Source of the DNA: Solenopsis invicta
Taxonomy: Eukaryota > Arthropoda > Insecta > Hymenoptera > Formicidae
Direction: 5' to 3'
Length of the DNA: 64,000 nucleotides
Assembly (NCBI RefSeq): GCF_016802725.1
Contig: NW_024105284.1
Location: 722,001 to 786,000 of the forward strand
Part shown: piece after piece, positions 44,691 through 56,018 of the stretch
Layout of the letters: each line of letters begins with the position of its first letter
Numbering within the stretch: position 1 is the stretch's first letter
Notes under the pieces: generated by a model
Seen by the model: the letters and a program-made list of their open reading frames with translations, nothing else
Database searches by the model: none
What the model was told of the DNA's origin: nothing
Position numbers and translations under genes: made by a program

Positions 44691-45101
44691 TTGTGATTTT
44701 GAAGTATAAGTTATTATGAAAAATTTTATGCAAACGAATTTAATCTCTACAATTTTTTAGTATATATTTATTAATGACAAATTATTTATTTAAATATAAT
44801 TTTAAAACCCAATTTATTAGTTAGAAGAAACTTTTAACAATTTAGTAATATCAAACATGTTAAAGAAATACGTGAAACAATTGATTCATTGATAAAATAA
44901 ACGTGGTAGGTGTAGCTTCTAAAGCTACACCATAACGCAAAGATTAAATTAAACTTTTACCTATTTAAACCATTATTTATTTGCTGCAACTATATATAGT
45001 TGTAATAAAATGCACATAAAAAAATTAACAAATTTTTAAAAGTAATTAATTGGAAACTTATAAATCGCATTCAAAAATTGATTTCTTTAGAATACGTTTA
45101 A

Positions 45102-46077
45102 CCCTTAAAAACGTAAGTGGGCCTGAGAGACCCTATATCAAGTTTTGAACGCTTGCTATGTGAAGACGGAATGAGATAGGTTTGGATTAAGACGTAAAAA
45201 AAGTTTAAAATCTCCTCTTTCAATTGATATAGTTGATCAACTTTTTTGGTCAACTAGAATTCGAACGGCACGGCAGCAAAGTTTTGTTAGGGTCAATGCG
45301 ACCCATATAGTGTGTAAGTGAAACTTTTTTTGTGAGTATTTTACATAAAAAAACTGGACAAAATACGTTCGAACAGGTCGATTTGCAGATGTTACTCGCA
45401 TATACTCTGTCTAAAGTTGGAATACTATAAAATGTTGTAGAAAAAAAAGTTTTTCCAAAATATATCATGAAACACACCAATTTTCAATTTTAGACACGAT
45501 TTAATCAAAAATTCCTCATATTCGCCTTGTTACATAAGTACATTTTTTAATAGAAATGACAATAATATAATTTTTTTTTTAAGTATAAAACTTTAGCTTT
45601 AAAACGCCGTATTGTAAAGTTCTTTAAAGTTTTTTGTTACAAAGATATATATATTTTTTTTTATGAGATTTTTAGATGCCCAAAAATACCTCATATTCTC
45701 CATGTTACATAATTATACTTTTTAAAAGAAATGACTTTGCCAAATTTTATTTTAAAAGTGTGACTCTTTAGCTTTAAAACGCCGTATTTGAAAGTCCTTA
45801 AACGTTGTTGCAAAGATATGATTTTTTGAAGGCAAAGTGGATTTTTGACCAATTTCTCATTTTTACTTAATGGTTTTACTTTTATAACTTCACAATAAAT
45901 TATTTGTCGGCAATGCCAATTATGCAGTCACACTCCTGAGATTTTGAACTTTTGTTTTAAAAAAAATACTGTAGAAAAATATTGATTGTAATCAAAATTA
46001 TAGCTTCTCAAAGTTGAAAAAGTCTCCCAGACCCAAAAATGTGTTTCCGTATTTTACAGGATCGGTGTGTTTAAGGG
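45102..46077 (+). mobile_element. TTAA-flanked element, CCCTTAAA family (copy A)
   Basis: TTAA at 45098-45101 and 46078-46081; the left end begins CCCTTAAAAACG and the right end, inverted, CCCTTAAACACACC. It is largely collinear with copy B (47684-48603) and copy C (inverted, 5640-6334). Inside lie words such as GGTCAACTAGAATTCGAACG and AACGCCGTATT (twice, near 45603 and 45779). Minus-strand frames in copies A and B resemble each other only because the DNA is alike; no transposase motif is seen. TTAA target and short CCC ends suggest piggyBac-driven mobility. Confidence 0.82.
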
Positions 46078-46081
46078 TTAA

Positions 46082-46776
46082 AATATTTTACAGAATTGGC
46101 AAAATTCCACATTTTTTTGATATTTTCTAGAAAAAAACTGACAAAACCTATCTTTTCTATTGAAAGCAATAAAATATAAACTTTTTATAAAATAAATAAT
46201 ATTTATTAATATTCTAATTCGCAAGCAGCTTATAAAGACGCCCGATAAACATAAATATAATTTTATGCGCTAGAATCAGAGTATAAAAACAAACGCAATT
46301 CTATATTCATACTTCCTACAACCCATTTCAGTTATATTAAAATAATTATACGTTTATTGTTTATTGGTGAAGTAATTATTTAATACAAAAATAATTTGAA
46401 AAATATGTTAGAAGGGAAACATAAAAACATTATGAGCTTGTTTTGTAACTTATCTGCTGATAATGTCAATAAATAGAAATGTATTGCTTGTGCAAAAATA
46501 GCAAATGCAAAAACTCCACAATTGAAATGCATCTTTAAAAGTGTAATAAAGTTAAAAGAGATGAAGACAATAATTTAATAAAAAAAAATAAATCTGATTC
46601 TTTTTGAAAGAATCAAGTAATAGAAAACGAATCGACATCGAATCGCTTTCATGTTCACCTTCAGGCTTTTGTGTTTTGAAGCAGCCATCAATGCCAAATT
46701 ATATAATTAAAATTACAATTGCATATGAAGAAACATCAGACATAACAGTAGAAAAAAAATTTTTTGTCTTTAACAT
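46082..46776. other. No supported gene
   Basis: AT-rich, no element ends recognised. Confidence 0.5.
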
Positions 46777-47090
46777 ACTCCAGATAGCCACATAAGTTTA
46801 AGACGCCGTTATTAATGATTGCAGCGGTTGATATTTACAAACTAGAGACAGGGTGCTTCTTTATTATGTGTGAAATTGTTGCTCACTCGTGAATTATAAA
46901 TTTGATGATGATAAGTTAATAGCATCTTGATGGCATCACTTCGTTGAACGCAATGTGCATATGATGGCAACATGATAGCAACTCTATTCATTGGTTTGCT
47001 GTCCGCATTTAACAGCATGTAAATAGCAATATAATGACAACATTTGCAAAAATATAAATGCCGTGCATGTGATAAAAACATGATTTTTGA
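46777..47090. mobile_element. Partial copy of the ACCCAGATAGCCAA element
   Basis: Starts ACTCCAGATAGCCACATAAG followed by AGACGCCGTTAT, matching the inverted right end of the element at 38839-39911, and continues with the same type of repeated words (GATGGCAACATGATAGCAAC). The other end was not found. Confidence 0.55.
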
Positions 47091-47094
47091 AACT

Positions 47095-47679
47095 ATTGAT
47101 TTTACAAATCAAACACAAATAAACTCTCAAAATTGTCAAGACAAAGTAGGGCTGATCAGAGTGTTAGCGCAGTAAGCAGTGCACAGGTAATTTTCCAAAT
47201 TAAATTTTTAATATATTTATTATAAATCCATATACATTTAGGGTCTTTTTCGAGCCATCCTCAGCATACATACTCAAAAAACATCTCCAAGACGAGAAAC
47301 GATAAGAACATCTCCACGTCTCTCCTTCATGTCACATTGGCATAGAATTTATTGATTCCGTGACAACGAAACATCAAACTAAAAATACAAATTGATGTAA
47401 AAACAAATAAAAAAAGGTTACGTTAAAGTCCACATGTATAACTCACCATCCACGTCAAGAAGCATCAATATAATAAATGTACAAAAGAGAAAACAAGTTA
47501 AAATCGTCAAAAATATCATAAATAAGTTCAACAATCATTCTGTATGGTTAACAATAAAATAAGGCATTATAGCATTTTCATCAAATCGAACTTGAAAGAT
47601 CGTAAAATCAGTCGATACAGTGTATAAACGTAAAATACATGATTTACTGATAATGACATTTTCGTACACGGTAATTATC
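47095..47679. other. No supported gene
   Basis: No coding or element signal recognised. Confidence 0.45.
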
Positions 47680-47683
47680 TTAA

Positions 47684-48603
47684 CCCTTAAACACGTAAGT
47701 GGGTTTGAGAAACCCCATATGAAGTTTTGAACGCTTGCTATGTGAAGACGGAATAAGATAGAAAGTTCGGACCAAGACGTAAAAAAAATTTGAAATCTCC
47801 TCTTCCGATTGATATAATTGATCAAATTTTTTGGTCAACTAGAATTCAAACGGCACGGCAATAAAGTTTTGTTAGGGTCAATGCGACCCATATAGTGTGT
47901 AAGTGAAGCTTTTTTGTGAATATTTTACATAAATAAGCTGGACAAAATACGTTCGAACAAGTCGATTCGCGGATGTTACTCGCATATACTCTATCTAAAG
48001 TTGAAATACTATAAAATGCTGTAAAAAAAAGAGTTTTTCCGAAATATATCATGAAACATATCAATTTTCAACTTTAGGCACAATTTAATCAAAAATATCT
48101 CATATTCGCCTTGTTACATAAGTACATTTTTTAATAGAAATGACAATGATATAATTTTTTTTTTTTTAAGTATGAATTGTGAATGAAGTATGGATTTTTA
48201 AATGTCCAAAAATACCTCATATTCTCCATGTTACATAATTATACTTTTCAAAAGAAATGACTTTGCCAAATTTTATTTTGAAAGTGACTCTTTAGCTTTA
48301 AAACGCCGTATTTGAAAGTCCTTAAACGTTTTTTGTTGCAAAAATATGATTTTTTGAAGAAAAATTGAATTTTTGACCAATTTCTCATTTTTGCTTAATG
48401 GTTTTTCTTTTATAACTTCACAATAAATTATTTTTCGACAATGCCAATTATGCAGTCACTCCTGAGATTTTGAACTTTCGTTTAGAAAAAAAAATCGGAG
48501 AAAAATATTGATTGTAATCAAAGTTATAGTTTCTCAAAGTTGAAAAAATCTCCCAGACCCAAAAATGTGTTTCCATATTTTACAGGATCGGTGTGTTTAA
48601 GGG
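47684..48603 (+). mobile_element. TTAA-flanked element, CCCTTAAA family (copy B)
   Basis: TTAA at 47680-47683 and 48604-48607; ends CCCTTAAACACG and, inverted, CCCTTAAACACACC, an 11-bp TIR. Collinear with copy A; about 56 bp shorter because one internal segment of copy A (near 45600-45650) is absent. Same orientation as copy A, 1.6 kb apart. Confidence 0.85.
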
Positions 48604-48794
48604 TTAAAGTAGTCAATTAAAATAAACAAAAAAAAAATAAAATTTAAAAATAAAAACAAAAACAACACGGAGATTAATCTTTCAAGTTATTAAAAATAAA
48701 AACAAAAATAACAAAATTAATTAAATAAATCATTAAAAACGATATGTATATATCTATAATGTAAAAACTCAGTACCTGATTATAAGTTTGTCGT

Positions 48795-49060
48795 TTTTTT
48801 TTACATTTGAATGTGTAGCAATTCTGAAATTCTGCTTTTATACAGGAATGGTTTATTATACTTTCACCCTCTCACAGTCAGTCATGATTGTGATGGATCC
48901 TATGTTCTGTCAACACGGGATGATTGTCAGTGTTTCTACGAATGTTACTAAAATGTTTCGAAATTCTGGTTTTTAATGTTCTTCCCGTTTGACCCACATG
49001 TGATGCATCACAATCTTTGCATTGGATCTAATATATCACATTTTTCTTTGTTCTATTCGA
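48795..49060 (-). pseudogene. Penelope-like element, C-terminal GIY-YIG fragment
   Basis: The minus strand reads NVIY, a stop, then IQCKDCDASHVGQTGRTLKT, RISKHFSNIRRNTDNHPVLT, EHRIHHNH and two further stops. The order CK-x-CD-A-x-x-VGQTGR-x-L-x-x-R is the GIY-YIG endonuclease domain with its CCHH-type zinc motif found at the C-terminus of Penelope-like retroelements. Three stops in about 60 codons show it is dead. The reverse transcriptase part is not present upstream on the same strand. Confidence 0.82.
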
Positions 49061-49264
49061 CATAGAATCCTTATGAACCTTAAGAATATATAAAAAATAT
49101 ATGATTAAGATCAGATCCCACCTCCTTTTATCTCATTCCCTTCTTACAAGATTATTGATCACGCTTGTTTTTATTTTTAATTTCCTTTAAATACAGCCCC
49201 CTTCCAAAAAAAAAATAATTTTTATATTAAAACAAAAAAAAACAAAATAAATATAGTTAGGCTC

Positions 49265-49750
49265 ATATAATAAATACAAAATAAAAGAGAATAATAAAGA
49301 GCTAACGAGCCACGCAGGTTCATACGCCAAAAACAAAACAAGACATGTTTACAAGATTCAGACGTTTCAACCCTTTAATTATTGGTCTTCATATGCTCCT
49401 TGACATTCGTCTCTAAGCATTCCGTGCTGTCAACATCCTTCCTCAAGTATCTGTGATATAATTTTTAGAACTCTTAGTCTGTATTGCTATCAACTGTTCT
49501 AAGAATTCTATCTCTTTGGCACGTTCCACGAGCCACCACGGAATGAGGCGTTTTATTTTAATAAGCGGATAGCGCAAAGTTTTTGACTTCTAATTTTGAT
49601 TATTTTGTATTTCACCAAGGATGACCAATAATTAAAAGATCAAAACGTTTAAATCTCGTAAACATGTCTTGTTTTGTTTTTGGCGTATAACAACCTGCGC
49701 GGCTTATCAACTCTCTATTATTCTCTTTTATTTTGTATTTTTATATTAGC
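49265..49750. repeat. Inverted pair of about 125-bp repeats next to the Penelope fragment
   Basis: 49265-49390 and 49624-49750 are inverted copies (shared words AATACAAAATAAAAGAGAAT, TACGCCAAAAACAAAACAAG, ACATGTTTAC, CCTTTAATTATTGGTC). Read outward, one edge carries GACCAATAATTAAAGGGTTG followed by AAACGTCT, a pattern seen at the ends of Penelope-type elements. The 235-bp spacer has no recognised content. Confidence 0.7.
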
Positions 49751-49999
49751 TAAATCCGCTAAATCTTAGAGGATTTTATTCTTCTATACAGCCTCAAGAG
49801 GAATCCTTTAGAACTAACAAGAAAAATGTCTAAGCACAATATTTTTACATTTAGAGTAATTTTATTTTGTTTTCACTATCAATTTCCTCTTGCATGCAGA
49901 ATATATAATATTGTTATTGCTATTGAATATATTCTAACATAGAGTTCTGATAGGCAGGTTAACGTAGAGATCCAAGCATATGATGTTTGCAAAAACAAA

Positions 50000-50315
50000 A
50001 AAAAATTTTTTTAACAGATTTTATTATTCTTATAGCTTTATATCTATATTCACTGTTTCACATATAAGATTCTATTTCACTAATTACAATTACGTATTAT
50101 TTGACAAATTTTTAAAAACACATCGGCGCCGCGCGCCGGCGAGATTCGAACTTCGGAACAATAACCTAATATGCTAACACTGAGCTAATCGTACACTTGT
50201 GATATCCTTATTAAAAAATTTATTTGAAGTAAAGCTGATTTGAACAAGATAAAACTTGCGTCTTGAGTACCGCACAAACACTCTCACTAACCCTTTGATT
50301 ATTCTTTCTTCACTC
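50000..50315 (-). mobile_element. tRNA-derived repeat, copy 1
   Basis: The minus strand has GATTAGCTCAGTGTTAGCAT (box A, about 50172-50191) and, 30 bp further, GTTCGAATCTCGCC (box B, about 50137-50150), the spacing of a tRNA-like Pol III promoter. The presumed acceptor-stem halves do not pair, so this is not a functional tRNA. Flanks of about 150 bp on each side are shared with the copy at 40157-40575. Confidence 0.65.
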
Positions 50316-51198
50316 TTCTATGATGTTTTCACAAAGAGTTTATAGGTTAATGCGTCTTCTCGAGCGGCAGTCACGGTAATGCCACGCAGCGACACACATT
50401 GCTTTTCGTACCGCATGTAAGATGGTTTCCATTTTAAATAAATAGTCCTCTTAATACAGGAGAAAAACTTATAATTTTTCATGAACAGTTTACATTTTTG
50501 AAAAAGGAATACTCTTTCTATAAAAGTTGTCGCTTAGAATAAGGGATTACAGAAAATTTCAATTTATAAATAGAATACTTTTTTTGGACGTACGATATTT
50601 AAATATAATATTTATTAGATTATTTATAATATTTATGAGATTTATTAGATTAGATTTTTCTTTTGTTTTTTTCCTTTTTTCTTTTAAAATTTTATTTTTC
50701 CAAATTTTGTCTAAATATATTACAGCTTAATACTCTCTTAATGATCTGCGTTATAACAAAAGTAAATCAATAGTTATATTGTCATGGAAATACATTAGAT
50801 CTTTCTTGGATTCACCCCTTGAACAACCTAGGACCTACTCACTCATGATGCAACAGTACAATGTACAATTCAATTGAAAGAAACAGTAATTTTTGTTACA
50901 AACGCTAATTTTGCTTTTTGTATTGTGTTTGAATTTAACTATTATTTAGAATATTGTTTGTCACTGAAGATGACCGCATTATACAATCAAAACGTTTGAC
51001 ATTTATGTTTATATTTATTAAAGTGTTTATTAAATCATTATATTTATTACATTATAACTAACACTTCAATTTAGCTTGCTCATTAGACCATGTTTTAAAA
51101 ATTACTGATTTTAAATTTTGAGAGCACAAATATTTATGTATTAATTTGTAATTTTTATTATTATAACATATCTTTAAAAATTAGAGTCATAAGAACAA
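50316..51198. other. No supported gene
   Basis: AT-rich. GAAGATGACC...TCAAAACGTTTGAC near 50966-51000 resembles the edge motif described at 49265-49750 and may be a third small fragment of that family. Confidence 0.4.
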
Positions 51199-52478
51199 AG
51201 GTTGCTCCAAAAGTTTTGCGACTAGTAAGGAAAACACGACAATTTGTCATTGAAAATGGCTTTATTGTTTTTCAAAGTATTCTCCATAAAGATCAATACA
51301 CTTCTGCATTCGCTAAAACCATTTATTTTAGCATCCATAGCACTCGGAAAATGGTACCTCCAAAACCCGTGTTCTAAACGCATTAACCGCTTCTTCTGGC
51401 GTCAAAAATCGTTGACCACGCAGTTTATTCTTGATATTCGGGATCAAAAAAAAGTCATTGGGTGCCAAATCAAAACAGTACGGTGGATGACCCATTAATT
51501 CGACGTTTTCATCGATCAAATAGGTGGTTGTTTAAGCCAACATATGAAAGCTCGCATTGTCATGTTGAAGAATGATTCGTCGTTTTGAGTTGTTTTTCCT
51601 TATTTGGCCAAAAACTTCTGGCAAACAAATGATTGTGTACCACTCAAAATTAACCGTTCTACGTTTCTCTAAAGGTACTAATGCCACATGACGTTTTTTC
51701 AAAAAAAAAGGCGACCATTTGTTTCGAAGTGCTTTAAGCGCGAACAACTTTTGTTGGGTTGGATTCATTTTGAAAGACTCACACAGATGACTGCAGTTTA
51801 GTTTCCGGCTCATATGCATAGATCCATGACTCATCATCTGTATAAAGGTTATACGCGGCATTTGACGTACCTCGATCAAATTTCTTCAGTATTTTTTGCA
51901 CCACTTCACACAATCCTTTTTTAAGCAATTGTCAAATTATGCGGAATCCAACGTAAACAAATTTTTTTTACGGCCAAATGTTCATGCAATATCGTTTGTA
52001 TGCAATTCATACCAGCACCCAGGGATGTCTGAATCTCACGGTATGTCATACGTCAATCTTGCAGTATCAGTTTACGCACAGCGTCGATGTTTTCTGGCAC
52101 AACAGCAGATTTTGGACAACCTCGCGAGGTTCGTCGGTGAGCAAACTGCGACCACGATTGAATTCATTGAACCAGTAACAAATAGTGGCCTTGTGTGCTT
52201 TATTGCCAAAAGTAGAAGCAAGTTAATCGATGCACTCTTGTCTCGATAATCCACGTCAAAAATCGTAAAAAATCATCGCACGAAAGTGTTCTCGTGTTAA
52301 TTCCATTTTTTCGCTGAGACACAATTTTCAAGTCACTGTAAACAATACAAGTAGCCTCCGTACGACAAAACGCTTCGAGTCTTCTAAAAATCTTCCAAAC
52401 TGTCAAACTTTTTTAGTAAGGTTAGATTTTACCTAGCAACAGCAGTGTTGCCAAAACGCAAAACTTACGGAGCAACCT
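51199..52478 (-). pseudogene. Decayed mariner element with fragmented transposase
   Basis: Terminal repeats AGGTTGCTCCAAAAGTTTTG (left) and, inverted, AGGTTGCTCCGTAAGTTTTG (right) bound about 1.28 kb. The minus strand holds transposase pieces in order: a DNA-binding part (52200-52406), KRRTVNFEWYTIICLPEVF and IILQHDNASFH (second catalytic D, 51532-51879), and GHPPYCFDLAPNDFFLIPNI (third D, 51328-51519). Several frameshifts and stops separate them. It differs clearly from the intact mariner at 8.2 kb, so two mariner lineages are present. Confidence 0.85.
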
Positions 52479-52479
52479 A

Positions 52480-52933
52480 CGTATATGTAACCACTCAAGA
52501 CAAAAGATGCTTCGCGCTGTAGAATGTAAGAGTTAAAGTTAGCACCTCATTCTTCTGTACCGCAACTTTTTATGCAAGTTCTATTTGCACAATAATTCTA
52601 AAGTTCCTGATAGTTTGTAACAATAGTTTCGCCAAAATAACATTAAAAATAATAATTTAAAAATATGAGGTGCCAACTTTCCGTAGCACCTCAAGTTTTG
52701 AAAAAATTGATTTTGACTACGGAATTCTAGTTCTCGAAGAGTTTTAAAGTTCCCAATAGGTATAAGCTATAGTTCTGGCCATTAAATATTTTTACAAAAT
52801 TTTTTTATTTCTTTGTCCGCACCTCATGTTACTAAAAAAGTGATTTTCACGATGAAATTCTATAAGTCTCAAAGAATTCTAGAGTTGCTAATCTCTTGCT
52901 AAGAATTCTAGAATTGCTAACTATCAGTTCCAA

Positions 52934-52935
<2 letters not shown>
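52480..52935. other. No gene; repeated GCACCTCA words
   Basis: AGCACCTCA occurs near 52543, 52685 and 52822, with inverted GAGGTGCCAACTTT near 52669. A related GAGGTGCTAACTTT occurs at 24264. This is a degraded repeat of unknown type. Confidence 0.4.

Positions 52936-52977
<42 letters not shown>
52936..52977. repeat. (TA)n tract, left of the 302-bp-TIR element
   Basis: About 20 TA units ending exactly at the first base of the element. Confidence 0.95.
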
Positions 52978-52980
<3 letters not shown>

Positions 52981-53727
52981 GGTGTTTCAGACCACCCGTA
53001 CACCCCTTTTCTCTTCGCAGGATTAGGACCAATCAAAAATATGTTCAGACGAAAGTTGTAGGGTTTCAAAAGATCTATTCAATGATCTTATCAGTTTGAC
53101 CTTGGATGGCGTCGCCAAGGTCAGATCAAAATCACATTAAGTTTTTTAAATGAAACACCCTATTTTTGATTCCAGAATCTAATAGCTGGTGTCAAGACCT
53201 TTCCAAAACACTACAAGAAAGTTTATTTTCGTTGACTACTTTCCGAGTTGTGCGGCTTGAAAGTTACACTACCGCCAACACCATGTAAATAACAATATAA
53301 AATCACGCGTTACGCAGAAAGCCGTGCAGCCGACACAAAGAAAGTAAACACGCGAGCCGGGCCAACAAAAACAGATCATGAAAAATCGTGAAAGTTAGCT
53401 GTCGCGACCGTAGATAGTCACATACATATGTATGTCATAATATTATGTAATTACATTATTACTTTAACGGTAGCACACGAGCAATAACGAGCGCGGCTTT
53501 CTGCGTAACGATGTCTAACTCGTGATTTTATACATATTGTTATTTGCATAGGATGTAGTAGAGATGTATTCACCACAACGCTATTGTGACTCAACTCAAC
53601 ACGAGTGACAATAACTCTCTCAAACTTGTCACCTACGTCTTCAATAACCGTCATATCCGTCATAACCATCAGTATCAATCGCGCAACAAAAATCCGACCC
53701 TCTTTATTAGTCTAGATTTATTTAGCC

Positions 53728-54796
53728 ATGTCCTATTCCAATGAAGAAGCATATGATATGCTGCTAATTTTAGGTGAGTGTCGAGGTACATTCATTGCAG
53801 CGAAAAGATTGTGGCGGGAACGTTATCCTGATCGGACTCCTCACTCGCGAAATGTTTTTTCACGTTTGGCTAAACGAATCAAAATTAAAGGTGTCGTTCA
53901 GCCTCAACATAACAAAGGTACACAAATTCGTCGTCCGATTATGGATGAAAGAACAGTGGAAATTCTTGCATCGACAGAATTGAACCCTTATGATTCTTTA
54001 AGACGACGAGAACAAGATTCTGGTGTTAGTAAAATCAGTGTTTGGCGCATTCTAAAAAATAACAAATTTCACCCTTACAGAATGTCTGTTCATCAAGCGT
54101 TGAATTATAACGATATTAGACAGAGACTTGTATTTTGCAACTTTATAAGACAGCAACCACTTGATTTCCACTTGAAAATTTTATTTTCTGACGAATGTAC
54201 ACTTAAAAGTGATGGATCTGTTAATACTTGGAACTCTCGTTATTGGGCACAAAATAATCCTCACTGGTTGAGAGAAGTAGATCATCAAACCATTTGGAAA
54301 GTCAATGTTTGGTGTGGAATTATTGGAAGTCAAATCATAGGTCCTGTTTTCTTTGACGAAAATCTAAACGGTGATAGATATTCCGCCTTGATAATGACAG
54401 ATCTTCCTGTCTTACTAGAAAATATTCCTCTGCAATTGCGCCTGAACATGTGGTTCCAACAAGATGCATGTCCGTCTCATACATCGAGAGTTGCTCGTGC
54501 GGCATTAAATACTATGTTCCCCGACAAGTGGATAGGCAAATATCCACCCCGGTCCAATCAATTATCCACCCCGTTCACCAGATCTCACCGTCCTTGATTA
54601 TTATTTCTGGGGAAGGATAAAAAACTTGGTCTATCATGAACGTCCGACTACGAGGGATAATATGATTCGTAGAATAAGTGAAGCAATTCGATCCTTACGT
54701 GCCGAGGAAATTCTTCGAGCAACCAATGATTTTCAAAATAGAGTTGATGCTTGCATCGCAGAGAATGGTGCTCACTTTGAACATTTAGTCGCTTAA
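53728..54796 (+). pseudogene. Tc1/mariner-superfamily transposase, one frameshift
   Basis: The ATG at 53728 opens MSYSNEEAYDMLLILGECRG, a helix-turn-helix N-terminus common in insect element proteins. Catalytic residues visible: D155 (FSDECTLK) and D246 (WFQQDACPSHTS). The frame then breaks at about 54545, where CCACCCCG is present twice, about 22 bp apart, and ends at 54597. Downstream, in the next frame, RSPDLTVLDYYFWGRI gives the third D region and the protein continues to TAA at 54796 (ENGAHFEHLVA). One extra 8-bp copy explains the shift; without it the second-to-third D spacing would be 41, like the D41D lineages of the superfamily. Only this lesion was noticed. Confidence 0.85.
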
Positions 54797-54820
54797 CAAA
54801 ACATACACTCATTCATTCCC

Positions 54821-55025
54821 GAACGTGAGAGGCAAGGGGACTCACGTGAATCAAGCACCCCAAACGTGAGAGGCAAGGGGACTCACGTGAATCAAGCACC
54901 CCAAACGTGAGAGGCAAGGGGACTCACGTGAATCAAGCACCCCAAACGTGAGAGGCAAGGGGACTCACGTGAATCAAGCACCCCAAACGTGAGAGGCAAG
55001 GGGACTCACGTGAATCAAGCACCCC
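54821..55025. repeat. 41-bp minisatellite, five copies
   Basis: Five near-identical 41-bp units (AACGTGAGAGGCAAGGGGAC...) start at 54821, 54862, 54903, 54944 and 54985. Each contains CGTGAG and CTCACG as a small inverted pair, so each unit can form its own hairpin. It lies inside the 302-bp-TIR element. Confidence 0.95.
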
Positions 55026-55577
55026 AATGGGATGAAATTCTCGTCACGTCCACGTCGTTCATTCTGGATAATGCTAAGCACAGGAAAATGCATACAGTCA
55101 ATCTGGACATGATTGATCATCAAACATAATCAATCCAGTTAATAAACAAAAGCAGAGTACATAAAACTTTGACTCCCCTTTTCCTCCCCCATACACATAC
55201 GCATGCACGTATGCACACACCCACAAGATTAAATCCGACTAAGTAACCACCACATGGTACATCTTGAGTAATGCTGATGCTGGCGGTAGTGTAACTTTCA
55301 AGCCGCACAACTCGGAAAGTAGTCAACGAAAATAAACATTCTTATAGTGTTTTGGAAAGGTCTTGACACCAGCTATTAGATTCTGGAATCAAAAATAGGG
55401 TGTTCCATTTAAAAAACTTAATGTGATTTCGATCTGACCTTGGCGACGCCATCCAAGGTCAAACTGATCAGATCATTGAATAGATCTTTTGAAACCCTAC
55501 AACTTTCGTCTGAACATATTTTTGATTGGTCCTAATCCTGCGAAGAGAAAAGGGGTGTACGGGTGGTCTGAAACACC

Positions 55578-55582
<5 letters not shown>

Positions 55583-55620
<38 letters not shown>
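55583..55620. repeat. (TA)n tract between two elements
   Basis: Right flank of the 302-bp-TIR element and left flank of the gypsy element. Confidence 0.95.
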
Positions 55621-55624
<4 letters not shown>

Positions 55625-55996
55625 AAGAGAATATACTCTCTTCAAAATTAGCGCGCTCAGTATACTCTGCACGCGCTGCGATGACAACCTGCTAGATGTC
55701 TCGCCGAGTAACAAATTAATCATCAAGCATGTAAAGAAGGATAAGAGAGGAATAGATAGATAGATAGAAGAAACATAGAAGTAACCTAACAGAATAAGTG
55801 ATAAAAGCAAAGTTGTAAGAAGAGTCAGATAATTGACCTAAATTGTCGTTTCTCTTATTTACAGGTGATTTGTAAATTTTGTACATACTATAGTTATAGC
55901 AATATATGCTTAATATAAAACTCTTATTTACAGAGAAACAAATTTGGTTAATTCATTTCGATCGCCCTAACTCCAGGGAAAGAACATCACATTATA
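55621..55996 (+). repeat. 5' LTR of the gypsy element
   Basis: Starts TGTAAAGAG. The shared sequence ends within CATCACATTATA; the exact last base is blurred by the TA-rich target. It contains a TAATATAAAAC box near 55908. No standard tRNA primer-binding site beginning TGG follows directly. Confidence 0.9.
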
Positions 55997-56018
55997 AAAC
56001 GACAATTTCTGTCACAAG

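Larger units (their letters stand above)
52978..55580 (+). mobile_element. Tc1/mariner-superfamily element with 302-bp TIRs
   Basis: Left (52978-53279) and right (55279-55580) arms are inverted copies with few mismatches, starting CAGGGTGTTTCAGACCACCC. The element is embedded in (TA)n on both sides, consistent with a TA target. It encodes one transposase (frameshifted, see below). A second inverted pair lies inside the left part: 53284-53335 against 53493-53555, sharing TTACGCAGAAAGCC and AATAACAATAT. A 41-bp minisatellite sits between the transposase and the right arm. Confidence 0.9.

Noticed and set aside
45250..48064. Similar minus-strand frames of 72-76 codons in the two TTAA elements
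   Set aside because: Similarity follows the DNA repeat; the frames are short, end at different places and are broken in the third copy.
50137..50191. Functional tRNA gene
   Set aside because: Box A and box B are present but the acceptor stem does not pair and the copy shares long flanks with another repeat, so it is a tRNA-derived repeat.
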